Shown here piece by piece: positions 1 to 4,902 of a DNA stretch of 5,111 nt. Position numbers and translations under genes: made by a program. The notes under the pieces are model-generated. The model was not told where the DNA came from and searched no databases. It saw nothing but the letters and a program-made list of their open reading frames with translations. The stretch is from NCBI GenBank assembly GCA_039989855.1, contig JBDXGZ010000014.1, forward strand, positions 1-5,111. The letters are read 5' to 3'. The stretch comes from CALFVT01 sp039989855 (lineage in GTDB: Bacteria > Pseudomonadota > Alphaproteobacteria > Caulobacterales > Maricaulaceae). How positions within the stretch are numbered: position 1 is the first letter of the stretch; each line of letters begins with the position of its first letter.

Positions 1-840
1 ATTGGGAAACTTGGCCTTTACGCTGGTTCCTAATGCACTCTTGCGAAATTCGGAAAAACTCGGCCAATGAGAGATAATAAATCGCAATAGAGATTCTATT
101 TTTTGATCGGATAGGCCATCATCACGACAAGATTTTAAAAACGATTTTGTAAATTTAAGGGTAACCTTGTTTTTTGGGTCGGGTACATGTTCGAAATATC
201 TCTCTCTCATGAGTGCTAAAAATAATTCGTAAAACCGGGAATTTAAGCTAATTGGGACTGAAGTCCTAATTAGTCTCTTATTGCTGGAATCGTTTCCAAT
301 TATTGAGGATGTAGTTTCTCTCTTACCGTTAACCTTATTTCCTAATTCACTCTCATAGTTAGGAGCCGATTTATCGGCCTCTATGTACGTTCCTGTCTTA
401 TTCCTGTTATCTTCCTGTATATGAAAAGTATCATCATGATCCTTTTTAAGGTGTCTTCCTGATACCTTAAAAGGTGCCTTAATGATCCCTTTACCCTTTA
501 TCGAGGTGGCCTTATTCACCACCTTAACTTTATCAAGCATGACCTCAAATGGCGCTACAACTCTAATCCATGAGGCCCTAGGAACGCCTGTGTAAGGGTG
601 CCTGCTGTGGTGTAGTATAATAAGACCTTTATCTTTTAAGGCCTTGAGCGCTCGTTTAATCGTAATTTCTGAATAGGTGCACCCTTCTTGAATGAATTCT
701 TTCGCCGTCTTGATAATCCATAGCTTTCCGTCCTTTTTGGTTGAAGCTTTAGTCATCCAAAAATAAATGCGTCTTAGTATTTCTGCTTCTGAACGAACTG
801 GTGTTAACTGAATAGTGTCTTGTAAGGATAGTATTGTCAT
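1..840 (-). CDS. Replication-initiator-like winged-helix protein, 3' end outside window
   Basis: The frame is open for all 280 codons from the ATG at 840 to the window edge, so the C-terminus is missing. A textbook Shine-Dalgarno AGGAGG (846-851) sits 5 nt before the ATG. Residues about 15-95 look like a winged helix: a Trp-containing segment (GKLWIIKTAKEF), a recognition-helix-like stretch (YSEITIKRALKALKDKGLI), then a wing ending in SWIRV. This is the pattern of the N-terminal DNA-binding domain of many plasmid and phage replication initiators. Residues about 100-205 form a polar linker rich in Lys, Asn and Ser. From about 208 a helical domain begins (FYELFLALMRERY) and continues to HWPSFSEFRK, resembling the C-terminal part of DnaD-like or phage replication proteins. 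The origin-like sequence upstream and the repeats inside the linker support a role in replication initiation. Initiator function is inferred; a transcriptional regulator with a similar fold is the alternative. Confidence 0.75.
   Translation of the reverse strand, partial: MTILSLQDTIQLTPVRSEAEILRRIYFWMTKASTKKDGKLWIIKTAKEFIQEGCTYSEITIKRALKALKDKGLIILHHSRHPYTGVPRASWIRVVAPFEVMLDKVKVVNKATSIKGKGIIKAPFKVSGRHLKKDHDDTFHIQEDNRNKTGTYIEADKSAPNYESELGNKVNGKRETTSSIIGNDSSNKRLIRTSVPISLNSRFYELFLALMRERYFEHVPDPKNKVTLKFTKSFLKSCRDDGLSDQKIESLLRFIISHWPSFSEFRKSALGTSVKAKFPN
390..462. repeat. Iteron-like direct repeats inside the rep coding region
   Basis: TTCCTGT occurs at 390-396, 401-407 and 412-418, an exact 11-bp period. 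TTCCTGA at 456-462 lies 44 bp (four periods) further on. Eleven is not a multiple of three, so the three copies fall in different reading frames and the repetition cannot come from a repeated peptide; the minus strand reads IQEDNRNKTGT here. One copy per helical turn on one DNA face is how initiator-binding iterons are arranged. The repeats lie in the part of rep that encodes the linker, like the phage lambda origin inside gene O. Binding by this Rep protein is inference. Confidence 0.5.
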
Positions 841-914
841 CGATTCCTCCTGTGAATTCTGGTTTCTGGAGGCAGAAGACTACTGGGCAGAACTCTGCCG
901 CCGTAATCCTCCAT
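837..914 (-). CDS. Possible 25-codon leader peptide overlapping the rep start
   Basis: A short frame opens at the ATG at 914 (MEDYGGRVLP...) and ends at a TGA (839-837) that shares bases with the rep ATG, giving an ATGA overlap. It runs through the rep Shine-Dalgarno site, so ribosomes translating it would terminate at the rep start. This geometry is known from translationally coupled leaders that set plasmid Rep levels. Against it, no Shine-Dalgarno site precedes the 914 ATG and the peptide is not recognised. The overlap could be chance. Confidence 0.3.
   Translation of the reverse strand: MEDYGGRVLPSSLLPPETRIHRRNR
846..851 (-). promoter_or_regulatory. Ribosome binding site of rep
   Basis: AGGAGG on the minus strand, 5 nt before the ATG at 840. 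It fixes the start codon and lies inside the leader frame, so it would be crossed by ribosomes translating that leader. Confidence 0.8.
871..899. repeat. Repeat cluster just upstream of the rep start
   Basis: GGCAGAA occurs at 871-877 and again at 886-892, a 15-bp spacing. The second copy forms an inverted repeat with TCTGCC (GGCAGA-AC-TCTGCC, 886-899). In mRNA the second copy would fold into a 6-bp stem close to the rep ribosome binding site, or the DNA could serve as an operator. No function is proven. Confidence 0.35.
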
Positions 915-930
915 GATTTTGACGATATGT

Positions 931-973
931 AATTTCGAAATTGCCGTTATCTGATTCTAGTCTGGCAGGGCAA
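931..973 (-). promoter_or_regulatory. Candidate rep promoter with palindromic operator
   Basis: On the minus strand TTGCCC (973-968) and GATAAC (951-946) are 16 bp apart and match the sigma-70 consensus at 4 of 6 bases each. Directly downstream, about where transcription would begin, lies the perfect 12-bp palindrome AATTTCGAAATT (931-942), well placed for a repressor or for autoregulation by Rep. The promoter match is weak; the palindrome is certain as sequence. Confidence 0.3.
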
Positions 974-1001
974 GGGTAATATTAGAAATTTTAGTGTTAC
1001 C

Positions 1002-1010
1002 TGTGGATAA
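1002..1010 (-). promoter_or_regulatory. DnaA box
   Basis: TGTGGATAA on the plus strand is the exact complement of the consensus DnaA box TTATCCACA. DnaA protein binds this nonamer to help open origins. It lies about 160 bp upstream of rep within AT-rich DNA, the expected place in an initiator-plus-DnaA plasmid origin. A single perfect 9-mer may occur by chance, but the context favours a real site. Confidence 0.6.
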
Positions 1011-1049
1011 TCGGAATTTTAGAAAAAAAACGTGTGCAATCAAAGTTAA

Positions 1050-1093
1050 ATCTTGCTACAGTAATGTGATACAGAATAAAACTGTAGCAAGAT
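1050..1093. repeat. Perfect 13-bp inverted repeat with 18-bp spacer
   Basis: ATCTTGCTACAGT (1050-1062) is the exact reverse complement of ACTGTAGCAAGAT (1081-1093). The core TACAG appears a third time inside the spacer (1070-1074), exactly 13 bp after the first. It can form a long cruciform or hairpin and may be a binding site for Rep or for a dimeric regulator. No T-run directly follows on either strand, so it does not read as a terminator. Confidence 0.6.
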
Positions 1094-1276
1094 AAAAATG
1101 CAATAAAAACAATGGTTTGAAAATCAATATATGGGCTTTCATCGCCCGCTCCATTTTTTTCTAATTCATTTTTTGTTATAAGCGCCTGAAAACACTTAGG
1201 TTTGTCTGTCGTCATATGATTTGTCCCAGATTCCGTCCTGGGCTAAGAGACACTTTGCTTATCATGTGGGTTGATA

Positions 1277-1464
1277 TTAGGCGACGACTTTGCGGTGCAG
1301 CAAGCGTCGGTGTTGAATAGTTTTCTCTTTGCTCTTTTCTCTGCTGTTTAAAAGGGTTTGAGCCCGAACGAAGTCGACATCGGCTGGCGTTACATTTTGG
1401 CAGGGCACGATGAGCGCTTTATCATGCGGATAATCTCTAACTTCTCTGATGCTGGGTATCTCAT
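1277..1464 (-). pseudogene. IS3-family transposase OrfB: N- and C-terminal ends fused by deletion
   Basis: The start at 1464 reads MRYPASEKLEIIR, the characteristic opening of an IS3-family OrfB group, and soon hits a stop at 1390. In the next frame, NVTPADVDFVRAQTLL onwards to RRLLHRKVVA (stop at 1277) matches the end of the same protein, where typical members read like LTPADVYFGRGQTILLERE...TIQHRRLLHRKAAA. The integrase core with its DDE residues and the HTH have been deleted, and the junction, around 1390-1430, changes frame. A 67-codon frame from an ATG at 1480 spans the piece but is a product of the deletion. Family recognition is from remembered sequence pattern and is strong. Confidence 0.8.
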
Positions 1465-1690
1465 ATGTCGTCGCCCCCATCTCCGAGCATGATTTTTTTA
1501 TACAGACGGTTCTTGTACGTAAGTTCGGCCACAGATTTCTTTAGCTCGTGAGCTTCAAGCCTCAGCCCTTTGATTTCGATGTGTTGGCTTGGCGGCTGAT
1601 ATCTTCGGTCCCCCGTTTCTTGCTTGCCTCTAATGAGACTCTGGGTCGTTTGTAATAAAGACCTTTGAATCAACCTTAGTTGGATAAGGT
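1461..1690 (-). pseudogene. IS3-family transposase OrfA, C-terminal remnant, frameshifted
   Basis: The last ~55 residues before the stop at 1461 (IKGLRLEAHELKKSVAELTY...KKIMLGDGGDD) match the leucine-zipper end of IS3-family OrfA proteins, which typically read EVKxLRxEAxxLKxxVAExTLxxRLLKKSMIxDGGDDE. Further upstream, around 1605-1665, the homology continues in a different frame (LYYKRPRVSLEASKKR, compare LYYxWSKEFLEAGKKR), so at least one indel separates the parts. The N-terminal HTH is gone. The stop overlaps the OrfB start by ATGA, normal for this family. A GTG at 1727 opens the frame but has no ribosome site. Confidence 0.75.
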
Positions 1691-1729
1691 TGGAGGAGAG
1701 TGTTTTGGATGCTATTAGGCTATTCACAG

Positions 1730-1741
1730 TCTACATGTAGA
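1730..1741. repeat. 12-bp perfect palindrome between IS remnant and secreted-protein operon
   Basis: TCTACATGTAGA is self-complementary. It lies about 100 bp upstream of the 1838 gene and near the lost left end of the IS remnant. It could be an operator for the operon, an IS target scar, or chance. Confidence 0.3.
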
Positions 1742-1780
1742 GATGAGTAGAACATAGAAACAGTTTTTAGGGCAACTTAC

Positions 1781-1831
1781 TTGCGCCAGTATAGTTTAAC
1801 TGTATTATACGAAGAAATTAGATTATAGGGG
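1781..1831 (+). promoter_or_regulatory. Candidate promoter and ribosome site for the 1838 gene
   Basis: TTGCGC (1781-1786) and TATTAT (1803-1808) are 16 bp apart; the -10 matches 5 of 6 consensus bases, the -35 only 3. AGGGG at 1827-1831 is a Shine-Dalgarno site 6 nt before the TTG at 1838, and is the main reason to accept that start. Promoter confidence is low; the ribosome site is better supported. Confidence 0.4.
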
Positions 1832-1837
1832 CGCGCT

Positions 1838-2977
1838 TTGATCACACAAATATTTACAATTTTTAGAACTTATGTGGTTCGTCGATTGGTTTACCTTTTT
1901 GTTGGAATGCTCCTCATTTCAACCACGGCAACAGCACAATCCGCATCTTCAAATGCAGCTGTCAAGAATGACGGTAGGTTTACATTTGGTTTAAGCTCAG
2001 TTGACTCACAAAATTTAAAAAGACAATCAAATGGTCTCGTCACACAATTAGATGTTCAGGGCCAATGGTGGACATTGATTGGTCAAGCAGTCGAAATTTA
2101 TGGAATAAAATGGGAGCGAGGTGATACATATAACTTGGAGGGCGACACTCTTTATAGATCGTCACTATCTGAACACCCAGACCTCGTATCTCGTTACGAT
2201 GCGCTAAAGCCCAGCAATATTGAAGTTTCGTTCGACGTTGTCTTCTTACCAGACGCTAATAGGGTGCAGGCATTAAACGAAATGGCGCGATTAGGCTCTC
2301 ATTACTACGTTAAGGGCGGAGGGCAAGCTGTTGGCAGCAAGGTGACCGATAATTTTTTAATTGGTAAAAGCGGTGAATTGATGACGGACCTTAGTCCCTC
2401 AAGCCCAAGGAATTGGGAAAGTTTCATGAGGTGGAAAACGCTTTTTGTCACAGGTAGCTATGCAGACACAAATGCTGCTGCAAAAAATACATTTGATATT
2501 GCTCAAAAAGTACAGGTTTCAAATCTTCGTATCACAAAAATAGACCTGCCTGATTCCAGTGCTCAAGCGATCTTTGATGAGTATCAGCGCCGAGAGGAAG
2601 AAGAGAAGGAGGAAAAAGAGGAAGATACAGAAGAAGAAAATATTTGGGATGAGGAAGAGGCCGCAAGCCAAGATGAAAACAAGCAAGATGATGATATCTG
2701 GGCCGAGTCTAATTATACTGAATCCAAGTCTAACAGTAGTAGTGATAATATTTGGGCTGAATCAAATTACTCTGATGCTAATTCGACAAGCACAAGCAGC
2801 GACATCTGGTCTGATGCGAGTGTAAACCAAGCGAAAAGGGCGAAAGAAGCTGAACTCAAAAGAAAAAAAGAGGCCTGTGAGAAAAGAAGTTTAAAAACAT
2901 GGAATGGCGAAAGTTGTGTAGATTATGAGCCGGTGGTCGCCCCAAGGATAGTTCTTTATCGTAAATCTAATGATTGA
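1838..2977 (+). CDS. Secreted protein with acidic tail carrying four 18-residue Ile-Trp repeats
   Basis: A 379-aa protein of unrecognised family. The TTG start is chosen for its Shine-Dalgarno site (AGGGG, 6 nt away) and because it gives a full signal peptide: basic RTYVVRR, hydrophobic LVYLFVGMLLI, and an ATA|QS cleavage site after residue 33. Residues about 45-240 look like a mostly beta globular domain (patterns such as IEVSFDVVFL and VQVSNLRITKIDL); I see no known motif. Residues about 248-268 are a Glu/Lys-rich acidic run. Four repeats follow, with Ile-Trp at residues 269, 287, 305 and 323, each exactly 18 apart, two of them reading IWAESNY followed by Ser/Asn-rich filler. A basic helix (about 332-345) and a small C-x9-W-x4-C motif (CEKRSLKTWNGESC) close the protein. 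The next gene starts 32 nt downstream, so the two probably share a transcript. Function is unknown; periplasm, outer surface or medium is the likely location. Confidence 0.85.
   Translation: MITQIFTIFRTYVVRRLVYLFVGMLLISTTATAQSASSNAAVKNDGRFTFGLSSVDSQNLKRQSNGLVTQLDVQGQWWTLIGQAVEIYGIKWERGDTYNLEGDTLYRSSLSEHPDLVSRYDALKPSNIEVSFDVVFLPDANRVQALNEMARLGSHYYVKGGGQAVGSKVTDNFLIGKSGELMTDLSPSSPRNWESFMRWKTLFVTGSYADTNAAAKNTFDIAQKVQVSNLRITKIDLPDSSAQAIFDEYQRREEEEKEEKEEDTEEENIWDEEEAASQDENKQDDDIWAESNYTESKSNSSSDNIWAESNYSDANSTSTSSDIWSDASVNQAKRAKEAELKRKKEACEKRSLKTWNGESCVDYEPVVAPRIVLYRKSND
2642..2857 (+). repeat. Four in-frame 54-bp (18-residue) tandem repeats
   Basis: Units begin at 2642, 2696, 2750 and 2804, each with Ile-Trp. 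In units 2 and 3 the seven codons of IWAESNY differ at five positions, all synonymous, so the DNA has diverged while the peptide was kept. Unit 1 is acidic; unit 4 keeps only IW and an acidic residue. This looks like an old repeat under protein-level constraint, possibly a multivalent binding motif in a disordered tail. Confidence 0.7.
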
Positions 2978-2985
2978 AAATCATT
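2969..2985 (+). other. Short hairpin at the stop codon of the first secreted gene
   Basis: AATGATT and AATCATT (7 bp) flank a GAA loop and overlap the TGA at 2975-2977. The same hairpin stands upstream of the second gene copy (4862-4878) with its outer two pairs as G-U in RNA. No T-run follows, so it is not a plain terminator; it may be an mRNA processing or stability element, or chance in AT-rich DNA. Confidence 0.3.
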
Positions 2986-3218
2986 ATTCTGAAAACAGAG
3001 GTTACTTTAATGAAAATTAAATCTATTATGGCGGCAGCGGTTTTATCTATTGCACTGGCAACCAGCGGTATAGCTGGCGCGCAATCCTCCACGCAGAAAG
3101 CTCAAGCGCATTATTTCGCCGCTTTGGAAGCCTTTGATAGCGGCGATTATCAGGGAGCTTTAGATGGCGTGCAAAAAGCCGAAGCCATTAGCGGTAAAAC
3201 AGGTGATGTCTTACTGAA
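2971..3218 (+). repeat. Direct repeat, copy 1 (visible part of duplicated gene)
   Basis: This stretch matches 4864-5111 at a constant offset of 1893 bp with no gaps; I count 13 differences in 248 bp (about 95% identity). Homology starts inside the last codons of the upstream gene, covers the leader and Shine-Dalgarno site, and goes on at least to the window end. Confidence 0.95.
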
Positions 3219-4350
3219 ACTTGAAATAAAAGCCCTATATAACCTTGGCCGTTATCAAGAAGCTAAATCGACCTTAAATGAGCTATACAACTCTGGCCCA
3301 TCAGATCAGTCGAAGCGAGAGATGGCCTCTATTTTGCTGGAGATTGATGAAAAGATTGAATCCCAGAAGCAAGAAGAGATTAGAGCTGCGCAAGAAAGAC
3401 GCGAAGCTTCACGTCTGCAAGCTGAAGCTGAGGCGAAGAGGCAAAGAGAATTCGAGGCTATCGATCCATATGCTGCGGGTGTTAGTTTAAGAACGCGTGT
3501 TAATCGAAATATCGCTTCACAAATAGAACAGTGTTTTCAAGGCAAAACCTTTGGTCGTGTCAGTCATTCTGAACGTGTTACTGTCTGGGATGGAACCCCT
3601 GGAACCGTCCGCTATGATATTCAAAATATCTATGTAGACGATGTAGACTTAGCACGTTCAAGTAAAAAATTGAAAGGTTTGAATAAGCGATATGAGATAT
3701 CGTTACGAGTGGCGTATGGGGGCAGGAAGAAATTGCTTCGCAATAATTCGGGTCAATGGCAAAGAATTGAAAACCGAGCTGGTGATGACCCTTTTTACAG
3801 GTTGGACCCGAAGCCATATTTTAGCATTGCTTTGGAAAACAACTCGGTAAGCCTCGGAGCCGTAAGAAACCTCAATATAAATAGGCGAGAATTGGAAGGG
3901 TCTTTTTTAGATGGAGAAGTTGCTGAAAGGGTGGCAAACTTAATCAATAATAAATTGGAAAGACAATCTCGTTGCCTGAAATCCATTGAGATGAATGCGT
4001 ATGAAAAATCTGCCCGTAGTAAAAGCTCTTCGTTATTTAATGATGGGTTTCATGGCCTTGAACGTGAACAACATAAAGCGGAGGCTCGTCAAGCTAAAGA
4101 AAGGGCAGCTCCCTCAGAGCAGCAATCTAAAACAGCATCGGCGGAAGTGATTCGCGTAGCGTCTTTCAACTTGAAATCTACAAGAAAGGGTTCCCGAAAT
4201 TACGTAAGCGAAAGTTTTGATAATTGGCACGTCGTATATCGTGGCCCCCTGGGCACGCCGGGGGAACGCAAGTATTGTGGTCTTACAAACGCTCATGAAT
4301 ATCAGGGGGGGGGCGGGCTCTCCAACGGTGTCACTTGGTTTGAACGATGA
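3010..4350 (+). CDS. Secreted TPR protein with IalB-like C-terminus, frame broken at a G9 tract
   Basis: The ATG at 3010 follows AGAGG by 8 nt and starts a clear signal peptide (MKIKSIMAAAVLSIALATSG, cleavage AGA|Q after residue 24). Residues about 28-100 form TPR-like helix pairs (AHYFAALEAFDSGDYQGALD; ALYNLGRYQEAKSTL), and about 105-150 a charged Ala/Glu/Arg coiled coil. Residues about 160-330 are an unrecognised domain, then a polar linker (about 335-390). From about 393 a domain begins with DNWHVVY and KYCGL (Trp406, Cys423), typical of IalB-like (invasion-associated locus B) proteins. After Gln432 a run of nine G throws the frame off and a stop follows at 4350, giving 446 aa with a spurious 14-residue end. 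With eight Gs the frame joins the one ending at 4693, for 560 aa. An in-frame TTG at 2974 is rejected as start because it lengthens the signal peptide n-region and lacks a ribosome site. The role is unknown, probably envelope-associated; IalB similarity is inferred from pattern only. Confidence 0.85.
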   Translation: MKIKSIMAAAVLSIALATSGIAGAQSSTQKAQAHYFAALEAFDSGDYQGALDGVQKAEAISGKTGDVLLKLEIKALYNLGRYQEAKSTLNELYNSGPSDQSKREMASILLEIDEKIESQKQEEIRAAQERREASRLQAEAEAKRQREFEAIDPYAAGVSLRTRVNRNIASQIEQCFQGKTFGRVSHSERVTVWDGTPGTVRYDIQNIYVDDVDLARSSKKLKGLNKRYEISLRVAYGGRKKLLRNNSGQWQRIENRAGDDPFYRLDPKPYFSIALENNSVSLGAVRNLNINRRELEGSFLDGEVAERVANLINNKLERQSRCLKSIEMNAYEKSARSKSSSLFNDGFHGLEREQHKAEARQAKERAAPSEQQSKTASAEVIRVASFNLKSTRKGSRNYVSESFDNWHVVYRGPLGTPGERKYCGLTNAHEYQGGGGLSNGVTWFER

Positions 4351-4693
4351 TGGCTCCGAGAATAATGAAATCTATTTTCGCACTGGTTTCAAAATCGACG
4401 CTGCAAAGCCGGCAACGCTCTCCTATCAAGGTAGAGAATACAGCATGTTTTCGACCAATAATGATTTCAGCCTGAGTTTTACGGATTACCCTACGGTGAG
4501 GCAATCTCAGGAGGAAGCTAAACTAGAATTCATTGTTTCACTCAAAAAAGAAGAAACAGGTAGCTTTTCTGCTCAATCCCAATCAGCTTCATTGAAGGTT
4601 GCAGAAAAAGGATCAACCTACCATACAATCGAATATAATCTGCGGGGCCTTCCGAGGGCTCTTAATGTCGCTCGAGATATTTGTAGTCAATAG
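4217..4693 (+). CDS. Downstream part of the frameshifted TPR/IalB-like gene
   Basis: This frame is +1 relative to the 3010 gene and is genuinely coding after the G tract, from about 4306: SPTVSLGLNDDGSENNEIYF on to YNLRGLPRALNVARDIC near the end. The layout (an early Trp and Cys, a central strand with FRTGFKID, and a final helix of the form Y-L-G-x-x-AL-x-A-x-x-x-C) is what alphaproteobacterial IalB-like domains show, so the missing half of the 3010 protein's last domain lies here. The TTG at 4217 lies inside the coding sequence of the other frame and has no Shine-Dalgarno site, so independent translation is unlikely. It should be read as residues ~433-560 of a single protein. Confidence 0.75.
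   Translation: MIIGTSYIVAPWARRGNASIVVLQTLMNIRGGAGSPTVSLGLNDDGSENNEIYFRTGFKIDAAKPATLSYQGREYSMFSTNNDFSLSFTDYPTVRQSQEEAKLEFIVSLKKEETGSFSAQSQSASLKVAEKGSTYHTIEYNLRGLPRALNVARDICSQ
4305..4313 (+). repeat. G9 homopolymer at the frameshift point
   Basis: Nine consecutive Gs, followed by C and three more Gs, stand exactly where coding potential moves by one base. Losing one G restores a 560-aa frame. Tracts of 8-10 G are classic slipped-strand mispairing sites in phase-variable surface genes and also classic sequencing-error sites. Confidence 0.9.
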
Positions 4694-4902
4694 CAGCGAT
4701 TCTTGAGCTGTTGTCCTTGCCTATTAAAACTAGACCATCTTTTACTTAGTATTCTTGATGGAAAGTGAGCGCACTAAGGGAGCACTTGCGGCGGCGAAAA
4801 AAAGAGAGGTAGAGCTCGGTAAGAATGGGAGGGCTTAGCTATATTAAACAAAGCGAGACGTGGTGATTGAAAATCATTATTCTGAAAACAAAGGGTACTT
4901 TA
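4694..4902 (+). other. Spacer between the two gene copies
   Basis: It has no complete gene and no recognisable terminator after the stop at 4693. Its middle holds a serine-recombinase relic (4758-4838). From 4864 the sequence is the duplicated leader of the next copy, with AAAGGG (4890-4895) as its ribosome site. Confidence 0.6.
4758..4838 (+). pseudogene. Serine recombinase (resolvase/invertase) relic
   Basis: The 26-codon frame MESERTKGALAAAKKREVELG... matches the conserved helix at the end of the resolvase catalytic domain, where typical members read ISERTKAALAAAKARGVKLG. After the stop the same frame continues LY*TKRD, weakly like the following KRD segment of the family. Upstream, another frame shows a resolvase-like LLLSILDG just before. 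The catalytic Ser region and the DNA-binding HTH are absent. It is a fragment lying between the gene copies; assignment rests on this one motif. Confidence 0.5.

Larger units (their letters stand above)
841..1216. other. Putative replication origin and rep control region
   Basis: This gene-poor stretch upstream of rep contains a perfect DnaA box, a perfect 13-bp inverted repeat, AT-rich runs around 975-1130 (for example the A-run at 1022-1030), two short palindromes and the probable rep promoter. A DnaA box next to an initiator gene and AT-rich DNA is the usual make-up of theta-type plasmid origins. A second site with iteron-like repeats lies inside rep, so which one is the true origin is open. 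No convincing protein gene is seen here. Confidence 0.5.
1221..1690 (-). mobile_element. Internally deleted IS3-family insertion sequence remnant
   Basis: Pieces of both transposase frames lie in the right order and orientation: the C-terminal part of OrfA, the first residues of OrfB overlapping it by ATGA, then directly the last ~40 residues of OrfB. About 240-250 residues of OrfB, including the whole DDE catalytic core, are missing compared with the usual ~290-300 aa protein. The OrfA N-terminus is absent and its frame is shifted. Past the OrfB stop, CCCAG...CTGGG at 1225-1242 may be part of the terminal repeat, but no matching copy is visible near 1690-1740, so the outer limits are approximate. 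The element cannot move by itself. Confidence 0.75.

Noticed and set aside
504..524. AGGTGG...CCACCT inverted repeat inside rep
   Set aside because: Six-bp arms within coding sequence rich in AAGGT motifs; not distinguishable from chance.
1050..1093. The 13-bp inverted repeat as a rho-independent terminator
   Set aside because: The 18-nt spacer is long, the stem is not GC-rich, and no T-run directly follows on either strand.
1133..1147. GGGC...GCCC hairpin before a T-run as a terminator
   Set aside because: The stem is only 4 bp and the T-run starts several bases later; too weak to call.
997..1215. 72-codon minus-strand frame with one hydrophobic stretch
   Set aside because: No clear ribosome site, no recognised family, and it runs through the 13-bp inverted repeat and ends in the DnaA box. 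It is probably open by chance in AT-rich DNA next to the IS end.
1277..1480. 67-codon minus-strand frame as a separate gene
   Set aside because: Its first third overlaps OrfA and OrfB in the wrong frame; only its C-terminal ~40 residues are real OrfB sequence. It is a by-product of the deletion.
2559..2825. 88-codon plus-strand frame rich in Lys and Arg
   Set aside because: It is the shifted reading of the Glu-rich acidic tail of the 1838 gene.
2974..3009. TTG at 2974 as start of the TPR gene
   Set aside because: The ATG at 3010 has a Shine-Dalgarno site and a normal signal peptide. In the second copy both base changes in this stretch would alter amino acids while the ribosome site stays purine-rich.
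3278..4296. Several 60-80 codon frames on both strands within the TPR gene
   Set aside because: They lie fully inside the well-supported 3010-4693 coding sequence, lack ribosome sites and look compositionally random.
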